A stretch of 64,000 nucleotides of DNA from Nocardia brasiliensis IFM 10847 (GTDB lineage: Bacteria > Actinomycetota > Actinomycetes > Mycobacteriales > Mycobacteriaceae), in NCBI RefSeq assembly GCF_000710915.1, contig NZ_BAUA01000008.1:57276-121275 (forward strand), read 5' to 3'. Below are positions 34,352 to 42,723 of the stretch, one piece after another; within the stretch, counting starts at the first letter, position 1, and every line of letters begins with the position of its first letter. Made by a program: the position numbers and the translations under genes. Under the pieces are notes generated by a model that was not told the DNA's origin, ran no database searches, and worked only from the letters and a program-made list of their open reading frames with translations.

Positions 34352-35349
34352 GGTCGGGGCTCCCCGGGCACCTTGGGGTAGGCGGTGGCCTGCCAGACCG
34401 CGTCCAACCCGGCCAGGAAGCGAGTGAACCGCTCTACGCCGAGCCCGAAACCCGCACTGGGCGAAAGACCTTCGCGGGCGAGGGTGAGGTACCACTCGTA
34501 TTTCGCCGGATTCTCGCCGGTTTCGCGCATCCGGGTGAGCAGCGTGCGGTAGTCCGACTCGCGCTCGCTGCCGCTCATCATCTCGCCGAATCCGCCCGGG
34601 AAGATCAGGTCGAAATTGCGCAGCATGCCGGGCTCGTCGGGGTTCTCGCTGTCGTAGAAGCCGCGCGAGCCCTTCGGATAGTCGGTGATGAAGAACGGGC
34701 GGGTGGCCGCCGCGGAGATGATTTCCTCACCCGCCCAATCGATTTCGGTGTGATCGCGCTGGTCGTAGCCGAGCCCGCGCAGTTGCTGCACGGCGGCGGT
34801 GTGGCGCGTGCGACCGTAGGGTCCCGCGAGCACCTGCTTCAACTGTTCGAGATCGCGGCCGAGCGCCTCCAGCTCGGTTTGGGCGTTGCTGAGCACGTAT
34901 TCCACCGCGTACTTCGTCACGCGCTCGGCCACGTCCATGGCGTCCTCGCGGGATCCGTTCGCGATCTCCACGTCGAGCTGATGGAACTCCGCGAGGTGGC
35001 GGTGGGTCACCGCGGTCTCCAGTGGTTCCAGACGTACGTTCGGCGCCACGTGGAAGATCTTCTCGAAGGCGAGCAGCGACGACTGTTTGTAGAGGATGCC
35101 GCTGGTCATCAGCTTGTAGCGGTGACCGTAGTAGTCGATGTCCACCTGTTTCGCGCCGCGGGCGCCCGGATCGGTCACCGGACCGATGATGGGCGGCAGC
35201 AGTTCGGTGAAGCCCTCGGCGGTCAAGAATTCCCGCGCGGCCGCCAGGAAACGGGCCTGCACCGTCAGCGCGGCGATAGTTCGTTTCGACGTGAGATGCG
35301 TGCGCGGTAGTGGTAGTGCCGATCTCGCTGGTTCCGTGGTTTCAGGCAA
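34348..35349 (-). CDS. Asn/Asp-tRNA synthetase-like catalytic domain (asparagine synthetase/ligase paralogue)
   Basis: A 333-residue class II aminoacyl-tRNA synthetase core without an anticodon-binding domain. Motif 2 is seen as V-R-L-E-P...T-H-R-H-L-A-E-F-H-Q-L-D-V-E, and motif 3 as A-G-F-G-L-G-V-E-R-F-T-R. The N-terminal region has P-P-I-I-G-P-V-T-D-P-G. Archaeal proteins of this design make asparagine from aspartate by acyl-adenylate formation. Here it probably activates an aspartate-like acid, perhaps 3-methylaspartate, for amidation or ligation. The likely start is TTG at 35349, with a weak ribosome site; no ATG is available nearby. First gene of the left operon. Confidence 0.82.
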   Translation of the reverse strand: MPETTEPARSALPLPRTHLTSKRTIAALTVQARFLAAAREFLTAEGFTELLPPIIGPVTDPGARGAKQVDIDYYGHRYKLMTSGILYKQSSLLAFEKIFHVAPNVRLEPLETAVTHRHLAEFHQLDVEIANGSREDAMDVAERVTKYAVEYVLSNAQTELEALGRDLEQLKQVLAGPYGRTRHTAAVQQLRGLGYDQRDHTEIDWAGEEIISAAATRPFFITDYPKGSRGFYDSENPDEPGMLRNFDLIFPGGFGEMMSGSERESDYRTLLTRMRETGENPAKYEWYLTLAREGLSPSAGFGLGVERFTRFLAGLDAVWQATAYPKVPGEPRP

Positions 35350-35915
35350 AGTTCGATCCGTTCAATAGTCCGTGCGGGTATAGCGGAATAATCGGGGAAG
35401 CGTGCTCGAGCCCCAGCGTCGAGCCGTCGATCCGCGATTGCGCCTTTATTTTCGCCCGTGCCCTCGTATGCAATTGGTCCGCTGTGCGATAACGTATATC
35501 CGATTACGCGGTAGCTGGCGGGAAACTATTGCTTGGAAACTTTCATAGAACCCCCCGTTCCCTGTGGACTGGCTACATATGCACTGGTCACTGGCCCATT
35601 CTCCCCCTGGGAGGCCGCCCTGTCCACCCCCCGTCCGGGGGGTCTGATGCGCAAGATCATTTCCGCTCGAATTGCGGAATGCGAGGTGGCCGGGGTTTCC
35701 TGCTTCCCTTTGACAGCCGGTGAGGGCCGAGGTAACTTGGCTTTAACAGGGCCGGGGAGTTGGAATGGGGTGCGACTTCGCTTCGGGAGCATCTGGGGGT
35801 GCAGCTCCGGGTGTGTGAATTCTGAGAGGGTGGATTTGGATCAGTCGTTGTCTGAATCGATGCTGAGCACCTTCTCCACCCTCCGCTGCGATACCGGAAG
35901 TGAATCCCGATAAAA
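35350..35915. other. Divergent control region of the putative biosynthetic cluster
   Basis: This 566-bp region separates the two operons. It is clearly less GC-rich than flanking genes in its first half. A strong hairpin, ACCCCCC-GTCC-GGGGGGT (35626-35643), lies in the middle. A 126-codon plus-strand frame across 35529-35913 has no ribosome site and unusual codon use, so I do not call it a gene. No known regulator binding site or riboswitch was identified. Confidence 0.5.
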
Positions 35916-37026
35916 ATGAACTACGACCGTACGAACTTTGCTCCGCTGTCTCATACACGTGAGACCGACCGGGGCGAGTTGAGGTTCCACTGGTGTGCGC
36001 CGCTGGACAGCGGGCAGCAAAAAGCCACCGAGAAGTATCGAGTCGGCGAACTCGACTTCGACGGCATGGTCTCCTTCGTGCAGGAGGCCGACGCGCTCGG
36101 CGTCGACTCCCTGCTGATGGGCATCGCCGACTACATGCCCGATCCGCTGCCGATGATCGGCGCGCTGGTCCGGGAGACCGAGAACGTCACGTTCATCCTC
36201 GCCTACCGGCCCGGCCTGCTGTCGCCGACGCTGTTCACCCAGGTGGTGAACACGATCTCGTGGATGTCGAACGGGCGGATCTCGCTGAACCTGGTCGCCG
36301 GCATCTCCCCGGCCGAGCAGGCCGGTTACGGCGATTTCGTCGCCCACGACGGGCGCTACGCCCGCACCCAGGAGTTCCTCGAGATCTGCCATCGGTTCTG
36401 GCGCGGCGAGAAGCCGCTGACCTACGAGGGTGACCACTACGTCATCAAAGAGGCGGCGCTAGGCCTCGGCTACAAGAACGGCGGCCGGCCCGAGATCTAT
36501 CTGAGCGGCGCGTCGGGGGTCGCGCAGGAGACGGCCGCCATGTTCGGCGACTGCTGGTTGCGCTACGGCGACACCCCCGAGGGAATGGGCGCCGCGGCAA
36601 GGCCGGTGCTGGACAAAGGCATTCGGGTAGGCACCCGGATGCACGTGCTGGCCAGGGAGACCCGGGAACAGGCGCTCACCGATCTCGCCGCCATGCAGGA
36701 GAACCCGGACGAGGCGCACAAAGCATGGGGCGAAGGTTGTCGCGGCCTCGGACTCCGAGGCCGTCAAGACCTCCTTCCGGCTGGCCGAACAGGCCGACGG
36801 CGACTGGCTCTCGCCGATGATCTATTCCGGTTTCGTGCCCTATCGCGGCGGACCCGCGCTGTGTGTGGTCGGCAGTTATCAGGAGGTCGCCGACTACCTC
36901 TATCAATACAAGGCGCACGGGGTCAGCGAGTTCATCTTCTCCGGCTGGCCGACCAGGGACGAGATGCGGATCTTCTACACCCACGTGCTGCCCCTGATCC
37001 GGGAACACGAGAGACGGCTGGCATGA
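35916..37026 (+). pseudogene. LLM-class flavin monooxygenase with a one-base frameshift
   Basis: A luciferase-like monooxygenase of the alkanesulfonate monooxygenase (SsuD) type, about 369 residues. Frame one from 35916 carries F-H-W-C-A-P, V-N-T-I-S-W-M-S-N-G-R-I-S-L-N-L-V-A-G and H-D-G-R-Y-A-R-T-Q-E-F-L. At the AAA run at 36720-36722 the family sequence continues one frame forward (K-H-G-A-K-V-V-A-A-S-D-S) to the stop at 37026. Removing one A restores the full protein, including S-G-W-P-T-R-D near the C-terminus. As it stands, translation would run out of frame and then fuse into the MFS gene. FMNH2-dependent oxidation is the expected role. Confidence 0.75.
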
Positions 37027-38270
37027 CGCCGCGAGCGGTGCCGCGGCACAGCGCGCTGTTCGGTACCGGCGTTCTGCTCGGCCTGGTCGCCGAACAAGTG
37101 GTGCTGTTCGCGGTGCCGCTGTTGATCTTTCACGACACCAAGCAGGTGTCCACCCTCGGCTTCGCGTTCGCGCTGGAATGGGCGCCCGCCCTCATCGCCT
37201 ACCCGTTCGCCGGTCTGCTCGCCGACCGTGACGGCGGGGCCAGGCTGTTCACCCGGGTCGCGGTGCTGCGGGCGCTGATCCTGCTGACCGTCGTGTTCGT
37301 CTGCGTCGTGCAGCCCGACTGGATGGTGCCCGCACTGATGGCGGGTGGTGCGTTCCTGTCGCTGTGTGTGGCGCCGATCCGGATGTCGATCGAGCGGATG
37401 GTGCCCCAGCTGGCCAAGGACTCCCAGATCGCCACGGTGCAGTCGCTGGTGCAGAACATGGAGTTGCTCGCCATGGCGCTCGGGCCCGCGCTGGCGATCG
37501 TGGCCGCGGCGTTCCTCGGCAAGCTGTGGCTGCTGCTCGTCGCGGCCGCCGCCTTCGGCATCAGCGCGCTGACCTGGTTGCCGCTGCCCCGCCCGCAGAC
37601 CCGGCAGCGGGTCGAGTGGGCGGCTCGGAAAGTGCTGGCGGAGTTGGGCATCGGGTGGCAGCTGATGGTGCGCATCCGGCCGGTCCTGCTGCTCGGCATC
37701 CTCAACTTCACCATCAATCTGGTGGTGGGAGTGTTGATCGTGTCGAACGCGGCCCTGGTCACCGATGTCTTCAAGGCGCCCGACTCCGCGTACGGCCTGC
37801 TGAACGCTGCGGTCGGCGTCACCGGCCTGCTGAACCTGCTGCTGATGCCCGCGCTGCTGCGCCGCGTCGGCGTGGAACCCATTGGCGCTACCGGCTTCTG
37901 GCTGATGTGCGGCGCGTTCCTGATCGCGGCGCTCGCCCCGTCCTACTGGATCTACGCGCCCGCCTTCGTCGCGATGCTCGTCGGCGACGCGCTCTACAAC
38001 ATCTACAACCGCACCCAGCGGGTGAAGGTGATACCCGGCCAACATCTCGGCAAGGTGATGGGGCCGTTCTATCTGCTCAACCTTTTGTCCTATCCGATCG
38101 CGGGTCTGCTGATCGGTGGCCTGGGCGCCACCATCGGACCCCAACGACTTGCGCTGTGGCTGGGCTGCCTGCTCTGCCTGTTCGGCGCGGTATTCCTGCC
38201 GTTGACGATGGCCAGCTTCCGTAAAGCACTCCTGGCCCGCGAGAACGCTAACGTCGAGGTCGTGACATGA
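37023..38270 (+). CDS. MFS transporter, probable exporter of the cluster product
   Basis: A 415-residue major facilitator with about 12 membrane helices. The first loop G-L-L-A-D-R-D-G-G-A-R is the MFS motif A-like segment. The sequence is of the DHA3/enterobactin-exporter-like type (Y-P-F-A-G-L-L-A-D-R). ATG overlaps the monooxygenase stop by 4 nt (ATGA). Its stop overlaps the B12 subunit start by 4 nt. Position inside the operon suggests export or self-protection. Confidence 0.88.
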   Translation: MTPRAVPRHSALFGTGVLLGLVAEQVVLFAVPLLIFHDTKQVSTLGFAFALEWAPALIAYPFAGLLADRDGGARLFTRVAVLRALILLTVVFVCVVQPDWMVPALMAGGAFLSLCVAPIRMSIERMVPQLAKDSQIATVQSLVQNMELLAMALGPALAIVAAAFLGKLWLLLVAAAAFGISALTWLPLPRPQTRQRVEWAARKVLAELGIGWQLMVRIRPVLLLGILNFTINLVVGVLIVSNAALVTDVFKAPDSAYGLLNAAVGVTGLLNLLLMPALLRRVGVEPIGATGFWLMCGAFLIAALAPSYWIYAPAFVAMLVGDALYNIYNRTQRVKVIPGQHLGKVMGPFYLLNLLSYPIAGLLIGGLGATIGPQRLALWLGCLLCLFGAVFLPLTMASFRKALLARENANVEVVT

Positions 38271-38755
38271 ACGCCACTTTCCGGTGCGTGCTGAGCACCG
38301 TCGAATCCGATTCCCATCTCTGGAATCTGGTCTATCTGCAGAAGTTGCTCGAGGAGCACGGCGCCGAGGTGCGCAACCTCGGGACGTGCACACCGGTGCA
38401 GAGCGTGGCCGAAGCGATCCGTGCCGATCGCCCCGACCTGCTGGTCGTGTCGAGCGTCAACGGTCACGGGTTCCACGGCGCCCGGGTGCTGCTGTCCGCA
38501 CTGCGCGAACGCGGACTCGAGGTGCCGTGCGCGATCGGCGGCAAGCTGACCACCGCGGTGTCCGACGACGACCGGGTGCGGCGCGAACTGCTCGAGCTGG
38601 GCTACACCGATGTGTTCCTCGGCGACGATGCCATCGATCGCTTCCGCGGATTCCTGCGTTTCGGTATGGCCCAGGGGTTTTCGGCATGGCGTGCGGATCG
38701 TGCCGTGATCACGCCGTGGGACAGCGAGAACGCGGAAACGCGAGAGGTCTGCTGA
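38267..38755 (+). CDS. Glutamate mutase S-subunit-like B12-binding protein
   Basis: A 162-residue Rossmann-type B12-binding domain, like the small subunit (GlmS/MutS) of methylaspartate mutase. The cobalamin motif appears as D15-S-H17-L-W-N20, where the family normally reads D-x-H-x-x-G; the ligand His is kept but the Gly is Asn. V-V-S-S-V-N-G-H-G and A-I-G-G-K-L correspond to the other two cobalamin-contacting loops. The C-terminal about 25 residues extend past the usual end. It should pair with the E-subunit-like protein encoded at 41476. Confidence 0.85.
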   Translation: MNATFRCVLSTVESDSHLWNLVYLQKLLEEHGAEVRNLGTCTPVQSVAEAIRADRPDLLVVSSVNGHGFHGARVLLSALRERGLEVPCAIGGKLTTAVSDDDRVRRELLELGYTDVFLGDDAIDRFRGFLRFGMAQGFSAWRADRAVITPWDSENAETREVC

Positions 38756-39993
38756 TGCATATCGTCATCGTCAACCGGTGGCCACGGTTCTTCGACGGGA
38801 TTCGCTGGGACAACGAACTCACCCGCTACGAGGAGTTCATCGATCATGAAGCGAACCGGGTGAGCTATGTCGTGGATGGTCCCGGTGCCGATGGCGTGCT
38901 GATGGATCCGAGCAAGATCGCGTGGCAGGTGCGGGTCCCCGACGTCAACGACGTGGTGGCGCTCGGTGCGGCCGTGCGGGAGATCATCGAGCGGGTCGGG
39001 CCGGTGGACGAGCTGATCGCGCTGTCGGAGTTCACGCTGGAGATCGCGGCCGAAGTCCGTGCGCAACTGGGCATTCCGGGGCCGTCGCTGGACGAGGTGG
39101 CGGTCTACCGGGACAAGGTCCGGATGAAACAGGTGCTGGAGAAGGCGGGAATCCCGGTGCCGCGCTTCGCTTCCTGCGTGAGCGCCGAGCAGGTGCGCAC
39201 GTTCGCGGCCGACTGCGGCTATCCGCTGATCCTCAAGCCGCTGGCCGCCGCCGCCAGCATCGGCGTGCGCCGGGTGGACGACGACGCGGAACTCGATGCG
39301 GCACTGGACGTTCTGGACCTGTCCGGCTACGAGGTCGAGGAGTTCGTCGCAGGCGAGATCTACCATATCGACGGTTTCGTCGACGACCACGCGCACGTGG
39401 TGTTCCAGGCTGTCTCCCGGTACATCAACGACTGCTTGTCCTTCGCGCACGGCGAGCCGTTGGGCTCGGTCCTGCTGCGGTCCTCGCCGCGACGGACCAT
39501 GCTCGAGGATTTCTGCCAGCAGGTGGTATCCGCACTCGATTTGCGCCGCTTGCCCTTTCACCTCGAGGTGTTCATCACCCCCGCGGGTGACCCGGTGTTC
39601 CTCGAGATCGGCGGGCGGGTGGGCGGCGCGGAGGTCCCGCACCTGCTGTACCGGGTGTTCGGGGTGAACCTGTACGAGATGTTCCTGCGGACACTGGCCG
39701 GTGACCCGGTCCCGCAGGTTCCCGACTACGCCGACGCCTCCGGGGGTTGGCTGATCATGCCCAAATCCGAGAAGCACGCCGAGCGGGTGGTGCGTGCGTC
39801 CTCGATGCGAGAGCAGGTGCCGGCGCTCTGGCGGGAACTGTTGCCCGCGCCGGGGCAGGTGCTGGCGCCCGGTGGCGCCTACGACGCATTGCATCGTGGG
39901 CGATTCATCTTGCTGCACGAGGACGAGCACGTCGTCGAGGCGGGCATCCGGAAGATCATCGAGAACTTCGACTTCGAGGCGGAATCACTGTGA
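38755..39993 (+). CDS. ATP-grasp ligase 1
   Basis: A 412-residue ATP-grasp enzyme. The ATP-binding lysine loop is L-I-L-K-P-L-A-A-A-A-S-I-G-V, followed by V-E-E-F-V-A-G-E-I-Y-H-I-D. The metal-binding L-E-I-G-G-R-V-G-G-A lies at about 280-290. Such enzymes join a carboxylate, via an acyl phosphate, to an amine, as in dipeptide or siderophore-type ligases. The start ATG shares one base with the previous stop (TGATG). In this cluster it probably forms an amide bond between amino acids. Confidence 0.87.
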   Translation: MHIVIVNRWPRFFDGIRWDNELTRYEEFIDHEANRVSYVVDGPGADGVLMDPSKIAWQVRVPDVNDVVALGAAVREIIERVGPVDELIALSEFTLEIAAEVRAQLGIPGPSLDEVAVYRDKVRMKQVLEKAGIPVPRFASCVSAEQVRTFAADCGYPLILKPLAAAASIGVRRVDDDAELDAALDVLDLSGYEVEEFVAGEIYHIDGFVDDHAHVVFQAVSRYINDCLSFAHGEPLGSVLLRSSPRRTMLEDFCQQVVSALDLRRLPFHLEVFITPAGDPVFLEIGGRVGGAEVPHLLYRVFGVNLYEMFLRTLAGDPVPQVPDYADASGGWLIMPKSEKHAERVVRASSMREQVPALWRELLPAPGQVLAPGGAYDALHRGRFILLHEDEHVVEAGIRKIIENFDFEAESL

Positions 39994-41474
39994 ACAGTGC
40001 ACATGGTATCGACGATCGGACACGCTACGAGCAGCTGATCGGATTCCTCACCGAGGAGGAGAAGCTCGGCGTCGCGGCGGTCGGCGACCAACTGGTCGAG
40101 GCCGCGGGCGGGGTGGATCACCTCGATGGCTACAAGGTGATGGTCGCCTACGGCGGCGGCAAGGACAGCACCTACGTCGTCGCGTTCGTGCGTGCCGTGC
40201 AGCTGCATCTGCAACTCGCGCACGGCAGCACGTTCCTGATGCGGGTGGCCAACATGCGCCATGCCGGCGTGGTCGGCGCGGTCATGGAGAACATCGATCG
40301 GGTGTATTCGGCGCTGGGTCTGCTGACCGACGAACGGGCCGAACTGCTCACCATCGACCACACCGAGATCCGCCGCTTCCGAGTAGATCTGCCGCTGCCG
40401 GACCAGCTGGTGGCGATCAACCGGCTCGACGTGCTGATGAACGGGCACCGCTCGGCGGGCGACGGCCGCCCCACCTTCTGCAACAGCTGCAACCTGGCGG
40501 TCGCCGACTTCTACGGTCGCGCGGCCTGGTGGCAGGGCGGGGTCGACGCGATCATGACCGGCGACTCCCGCCGCGAACAGGCGTTGTACGCGGCATGGAT
40601 TCTGCGGCTGGCCAAAGGCATCGGCATCGACGTGCAGCGCAAGGGCATGACGTTCCAGGATCTGCTGCAGGCGCTGCGCGGGGTCGGCGACGCCTACTTC
40701 CACGAGCTGTTCGGCGCCGCCGAGCAGGAATCGGCCGAGCGCGAGGTCGCGGTGGGTGATCGCTCGGTGCAGCCGACCTTCGTCTCCATCTACGACCTGG
40801 TGAGCTATCGGGTGCACGACCATTGGGACCTGATCGTCGATTTCCTCGGTTTCCGGTTCGACGACCTGGCTTTCAGTTTCACCGAATCCGATTGCGCCAA
40901 CCCGACTCTCATGGCGCACCTGCGCGGCCTGCGGGTGCAGTACGTGCAGGGCCGCACCTATCAGGCGGGCATCACCGAGTATCTGGAATTCGCCGAGACG
41001 ATGATGCGCAAGAAGGAAATGCCCGACCAGCTCATCGAGCTGGCCCTCGCCCGCTACGACTCGCCGGACAAGATCGTGGAACGGCGGGAGGTGGCCGCGG
41101 CGTTCGCGGAGAAGGCCTTCGGGCTGGACGAGGCCGCATTGGTCGCGCTGGTCTTCTCGCCGTTCACGAACGAGGGTGCGCGCCTTGCCGAATTCGTCGA
41201 ACGCTGCCATCCCGAGCGGCTCGGCGACGTGCCCGCCCTGCACGCCGTGCTGCGCGGGGAGTCCGGTGACGACCGCGCCGCCGCGTGGCTGACCGAGGTG
41301 TCCGGGTTGTCCATCGCCCATCTGCGCACGCTCTATCGCAGTGCCCTGGTCGATTTCGCGGCCGGAGATACCGTGATGGCCAAGGTGCGCGCGGGTGATC
41401 CGCACAAGTCCCAGGTGCACACGGTGGACCCGCGGTCCGGATTGCCGACGCTAGAGCTGATCTCGGGCCGGTGA
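39990..41474 (+). CDS. PP-loop (N-type ATP pyrophosphatase) family protein
   Basis: A 494-residue protein with a PP-loop at V-A-Y-G-G-G-K-D-S-T-Y (GGGKDS at 55-60), the AMP-forming ATP pyrophosphatase signature. C164-N-S-C167 could bind zinc, as in several tRNA-thiolation and amidotransferase relatives. The C-terminal half (about 290-494) is helical and not recognised. PP-loop enzymes activate substrates by adenylation for attack by ammonia or sulfur. GTG start overlaps the ATP-grasp stop by 4 nt (GTGA). The reaction here is unknown. Confidence 0.78.
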   Translation: MNSAHGIDDRTRYEQLIGFLTEEEKLGVAAVGDQLVEAAGGVDHLDGYKVMVAYGGGKDSTYVVAFVRAVQLHLQLAHGSTFLMRVANMRHAGVVGAVMENIDRVYSALGLLTDERAELLTIDHTEIRRFRVDLPLPDQLVAINRLDVLMNGHRSAGDGRPTFCNSCNLAVADFYGRAAWWQGGVDAIMTGDSRREQALYAAWILRLAKGIGIDVQRKGMTFQDLLQALRGVGDAYFHELFGAAEQESAEREVAVGDRSVQPTFVSIYDLVSYRVHDHWDLIVDFLGFRFDDLAFSFTESDCANPTLMAHLRGLRVQYVQGRTYQAGITEYLEFAETMMRKKEMPDQLIELALARYDSPDKIVERREVAAAFAEKAFGLDEAALVALVFSPFTNEGARLAEFVERCHPERLGDVPALHAVLRGESGDDRAAAWLTEVSGLSIAHLRTLYRSALVDFAAGDTVMAKVRAGDPHKSQVHTVDPRSGLPTLELISGR

Positions 41475-41475
41475 C

Positions 41476-42723
41476 GTGGGCGGCTACTTCGATCGATTCG
41501 TGGCGGACCGGGCCGCGGCCGGGCAGCTGGTGGTCCAGCCGCGGATGGGGTTCGGCAGCCTGTCGGCGATGCGGTCCGGTCTCGCTCGGGTGGCCTACCT
41601 CGATTTTCCGGTGATAGGCACGCTCACGCTGGACAGCTACACCCGCGTCGGCGACTACCGGACGCCGCTGGAACGGCTGGCCGCGGGCGAGGAGTTGAAC
41701 GGGTACCCGCTCGTCTCGCATCCGGTCGCGGAGACCAGGAAGCTGCTCGCCGGGCTGTACGGGCCGAACTTCCCGGTCCAGGTGCGCCACGGCACCGCCC
41801 TGCCGCTGCGGGTCTTCGAGCGGCTGGTCGAGGTGGGTCTGGACGCGACCGAGGGCGGGCCGGTCTCGTACTGCCTGCCCTACAGCAGGCTGCCGCTGCG
41901 CGAGGCCATCGACGCCTGGGCGGAGAGCACCCGGTTCCTCGCGGGCGCAACTGAATTCGGCCATATCGAGAGTTTCGGGGGTTGTCTGCTCGGTCAGCTC
42001 TGCCCACCCTCGCTGCTGGTGGCGATGGGCGTGCTGGAGGGCTGTTTCTTTCGGCAGCACGGGTTGCGGTACATGTCGTTCAGCTACGCGCAGGGGACGT
42101 TGGCCGAACAGGATCGTGGCGCGCTACGCGCGCTGCGGACCCTGGCCGACGCCTACCTCGGCGATGTGACCTGGCACGTGGTGTTCTACACCTATATGGG
42201 ACTGTTCCCGCGCACACCCGACGGCGCGAGCCGGTTGATCCGCGACAGCGCCCGGCTGGCCATCGCCACCGGTTGCGAGCGGATGATCGTGAAGACGGTG
42301 TCGGAGGCCTGGCAGATTCCGTCGGTGCCGGAGAACATCGCGGCCTTGCGCATGGCCGCGGAAGAGGCTGCCGGACCACTCGATCCGGCCTCCGCGGCCG
42401 CGGACATGTACTTCGCGGAGGTGCTCGCCGAGGCGCGCCTGCTCATCGACACGGTGCTCGATCTGCACGCCGACGTCGGCGAGGCGCTGCTGCGGGCTTT
42501 CGCCACCGGGCTGCTCGACGTCCCGTTCTGCCTGCACAACGACAACCTCGGCGCCGCGACCACCGTGATCGATGAGCAGGGCGCGTTGCGCTGGGGCGAG
42601 CTGGGCCGACTTCCGTTGCCGCCCAGTGCCGGTCGTGCCGACCTGGCCCGACTCGGCTCGGACGCGCTGTACGGGATGCTCGACCATGTCGCGAACAGCT
42701 ATGACAGCCGCCTGATTCCGTGA
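41476..42723 (+). CDS. glmE: Glutamate mutase epsilon subunit (methylaspartate mutase, catalytic)
   Basis: A 415-residue TIM-barrel subunit of coenzyme-B12-dependent glutamate mutase, which converts L-glutamate to threo-3-methyl-L-aspartate. Family motifs are strongly kept: V-Q-P-R (20-23), D-S-Y-T-R (53-57), N-G-Y-P-L-V (75-80), F-P-V-Q-V-R-H-G-T (99-107), T-E-G-G-P-V-S-Y (125-132), E-S-F-G-G-C (165-170) and Q-L-C-P-P-S-L-L (174-181). It is about 65 residues shorter than the usual 480, missing the N-terminal arm. GTG start, one base after the PP-loop gene stop. The reactivating protein (GlmL) is not in the window. Confidence 0.9.
   Translation: MGGYFDRFVADRAAAGQLVVQPRMGFGSLSAMRSGLARVAYLDFPVIGTLTLDSYTRVGDYRTPLERLAAGEELNGYPLVSHPVAETRKLLAGLYGPNFPVQVRHGTALPLRVFERLVEVGLDATEGGPVSYCLPYSRLPLREAIDAWAESTRFLAGATEFGHIESFGGCLLGQLCPPSLLVAMGVLEGCFFRQHGLRYMSFSYAQGTLAEQDRGALRALRTLADAYLGDVTWHVVFYTYMGLFPRTPDGASRLIRDSARLAIATGCERMIVKTVSEAWQIPSVPENIAALRMAAEEAAGPLDPASAAADMYFAEVLAEARLLIDTVLDLHADVGEALLRAFATGLLDVPFCLHNDNLGAATTVIDEQGALRWGELGRLPLPPSAGRADLARLGSDALYGMLDHVANSYDSRLIP

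Noticed and set aside
35529..35913. 126-residue plus-strand frame in the divergent control region
   Set aside because: No ribosome site, poor codon bias compared with neighbours, crosses the strong hairpin and ends right at the monooxygenase start.
35700..35915. Cobalamin riboswitch in the leader of the B12-mutase operon
   Set aside because: GGAAT and GGTGCGA pieces occur near 35760-35775, but the B12 box and the GCAACTGT-type core are missing, so the match is superficial.
35916..38270. A 784-residue monooxygenase-MFS fusion protein
   Set aside because: The middle about 100 residues are out-of-frame translation of the monooxygenase C-terminus; the MFS gene has its own ATGA-coupled start.
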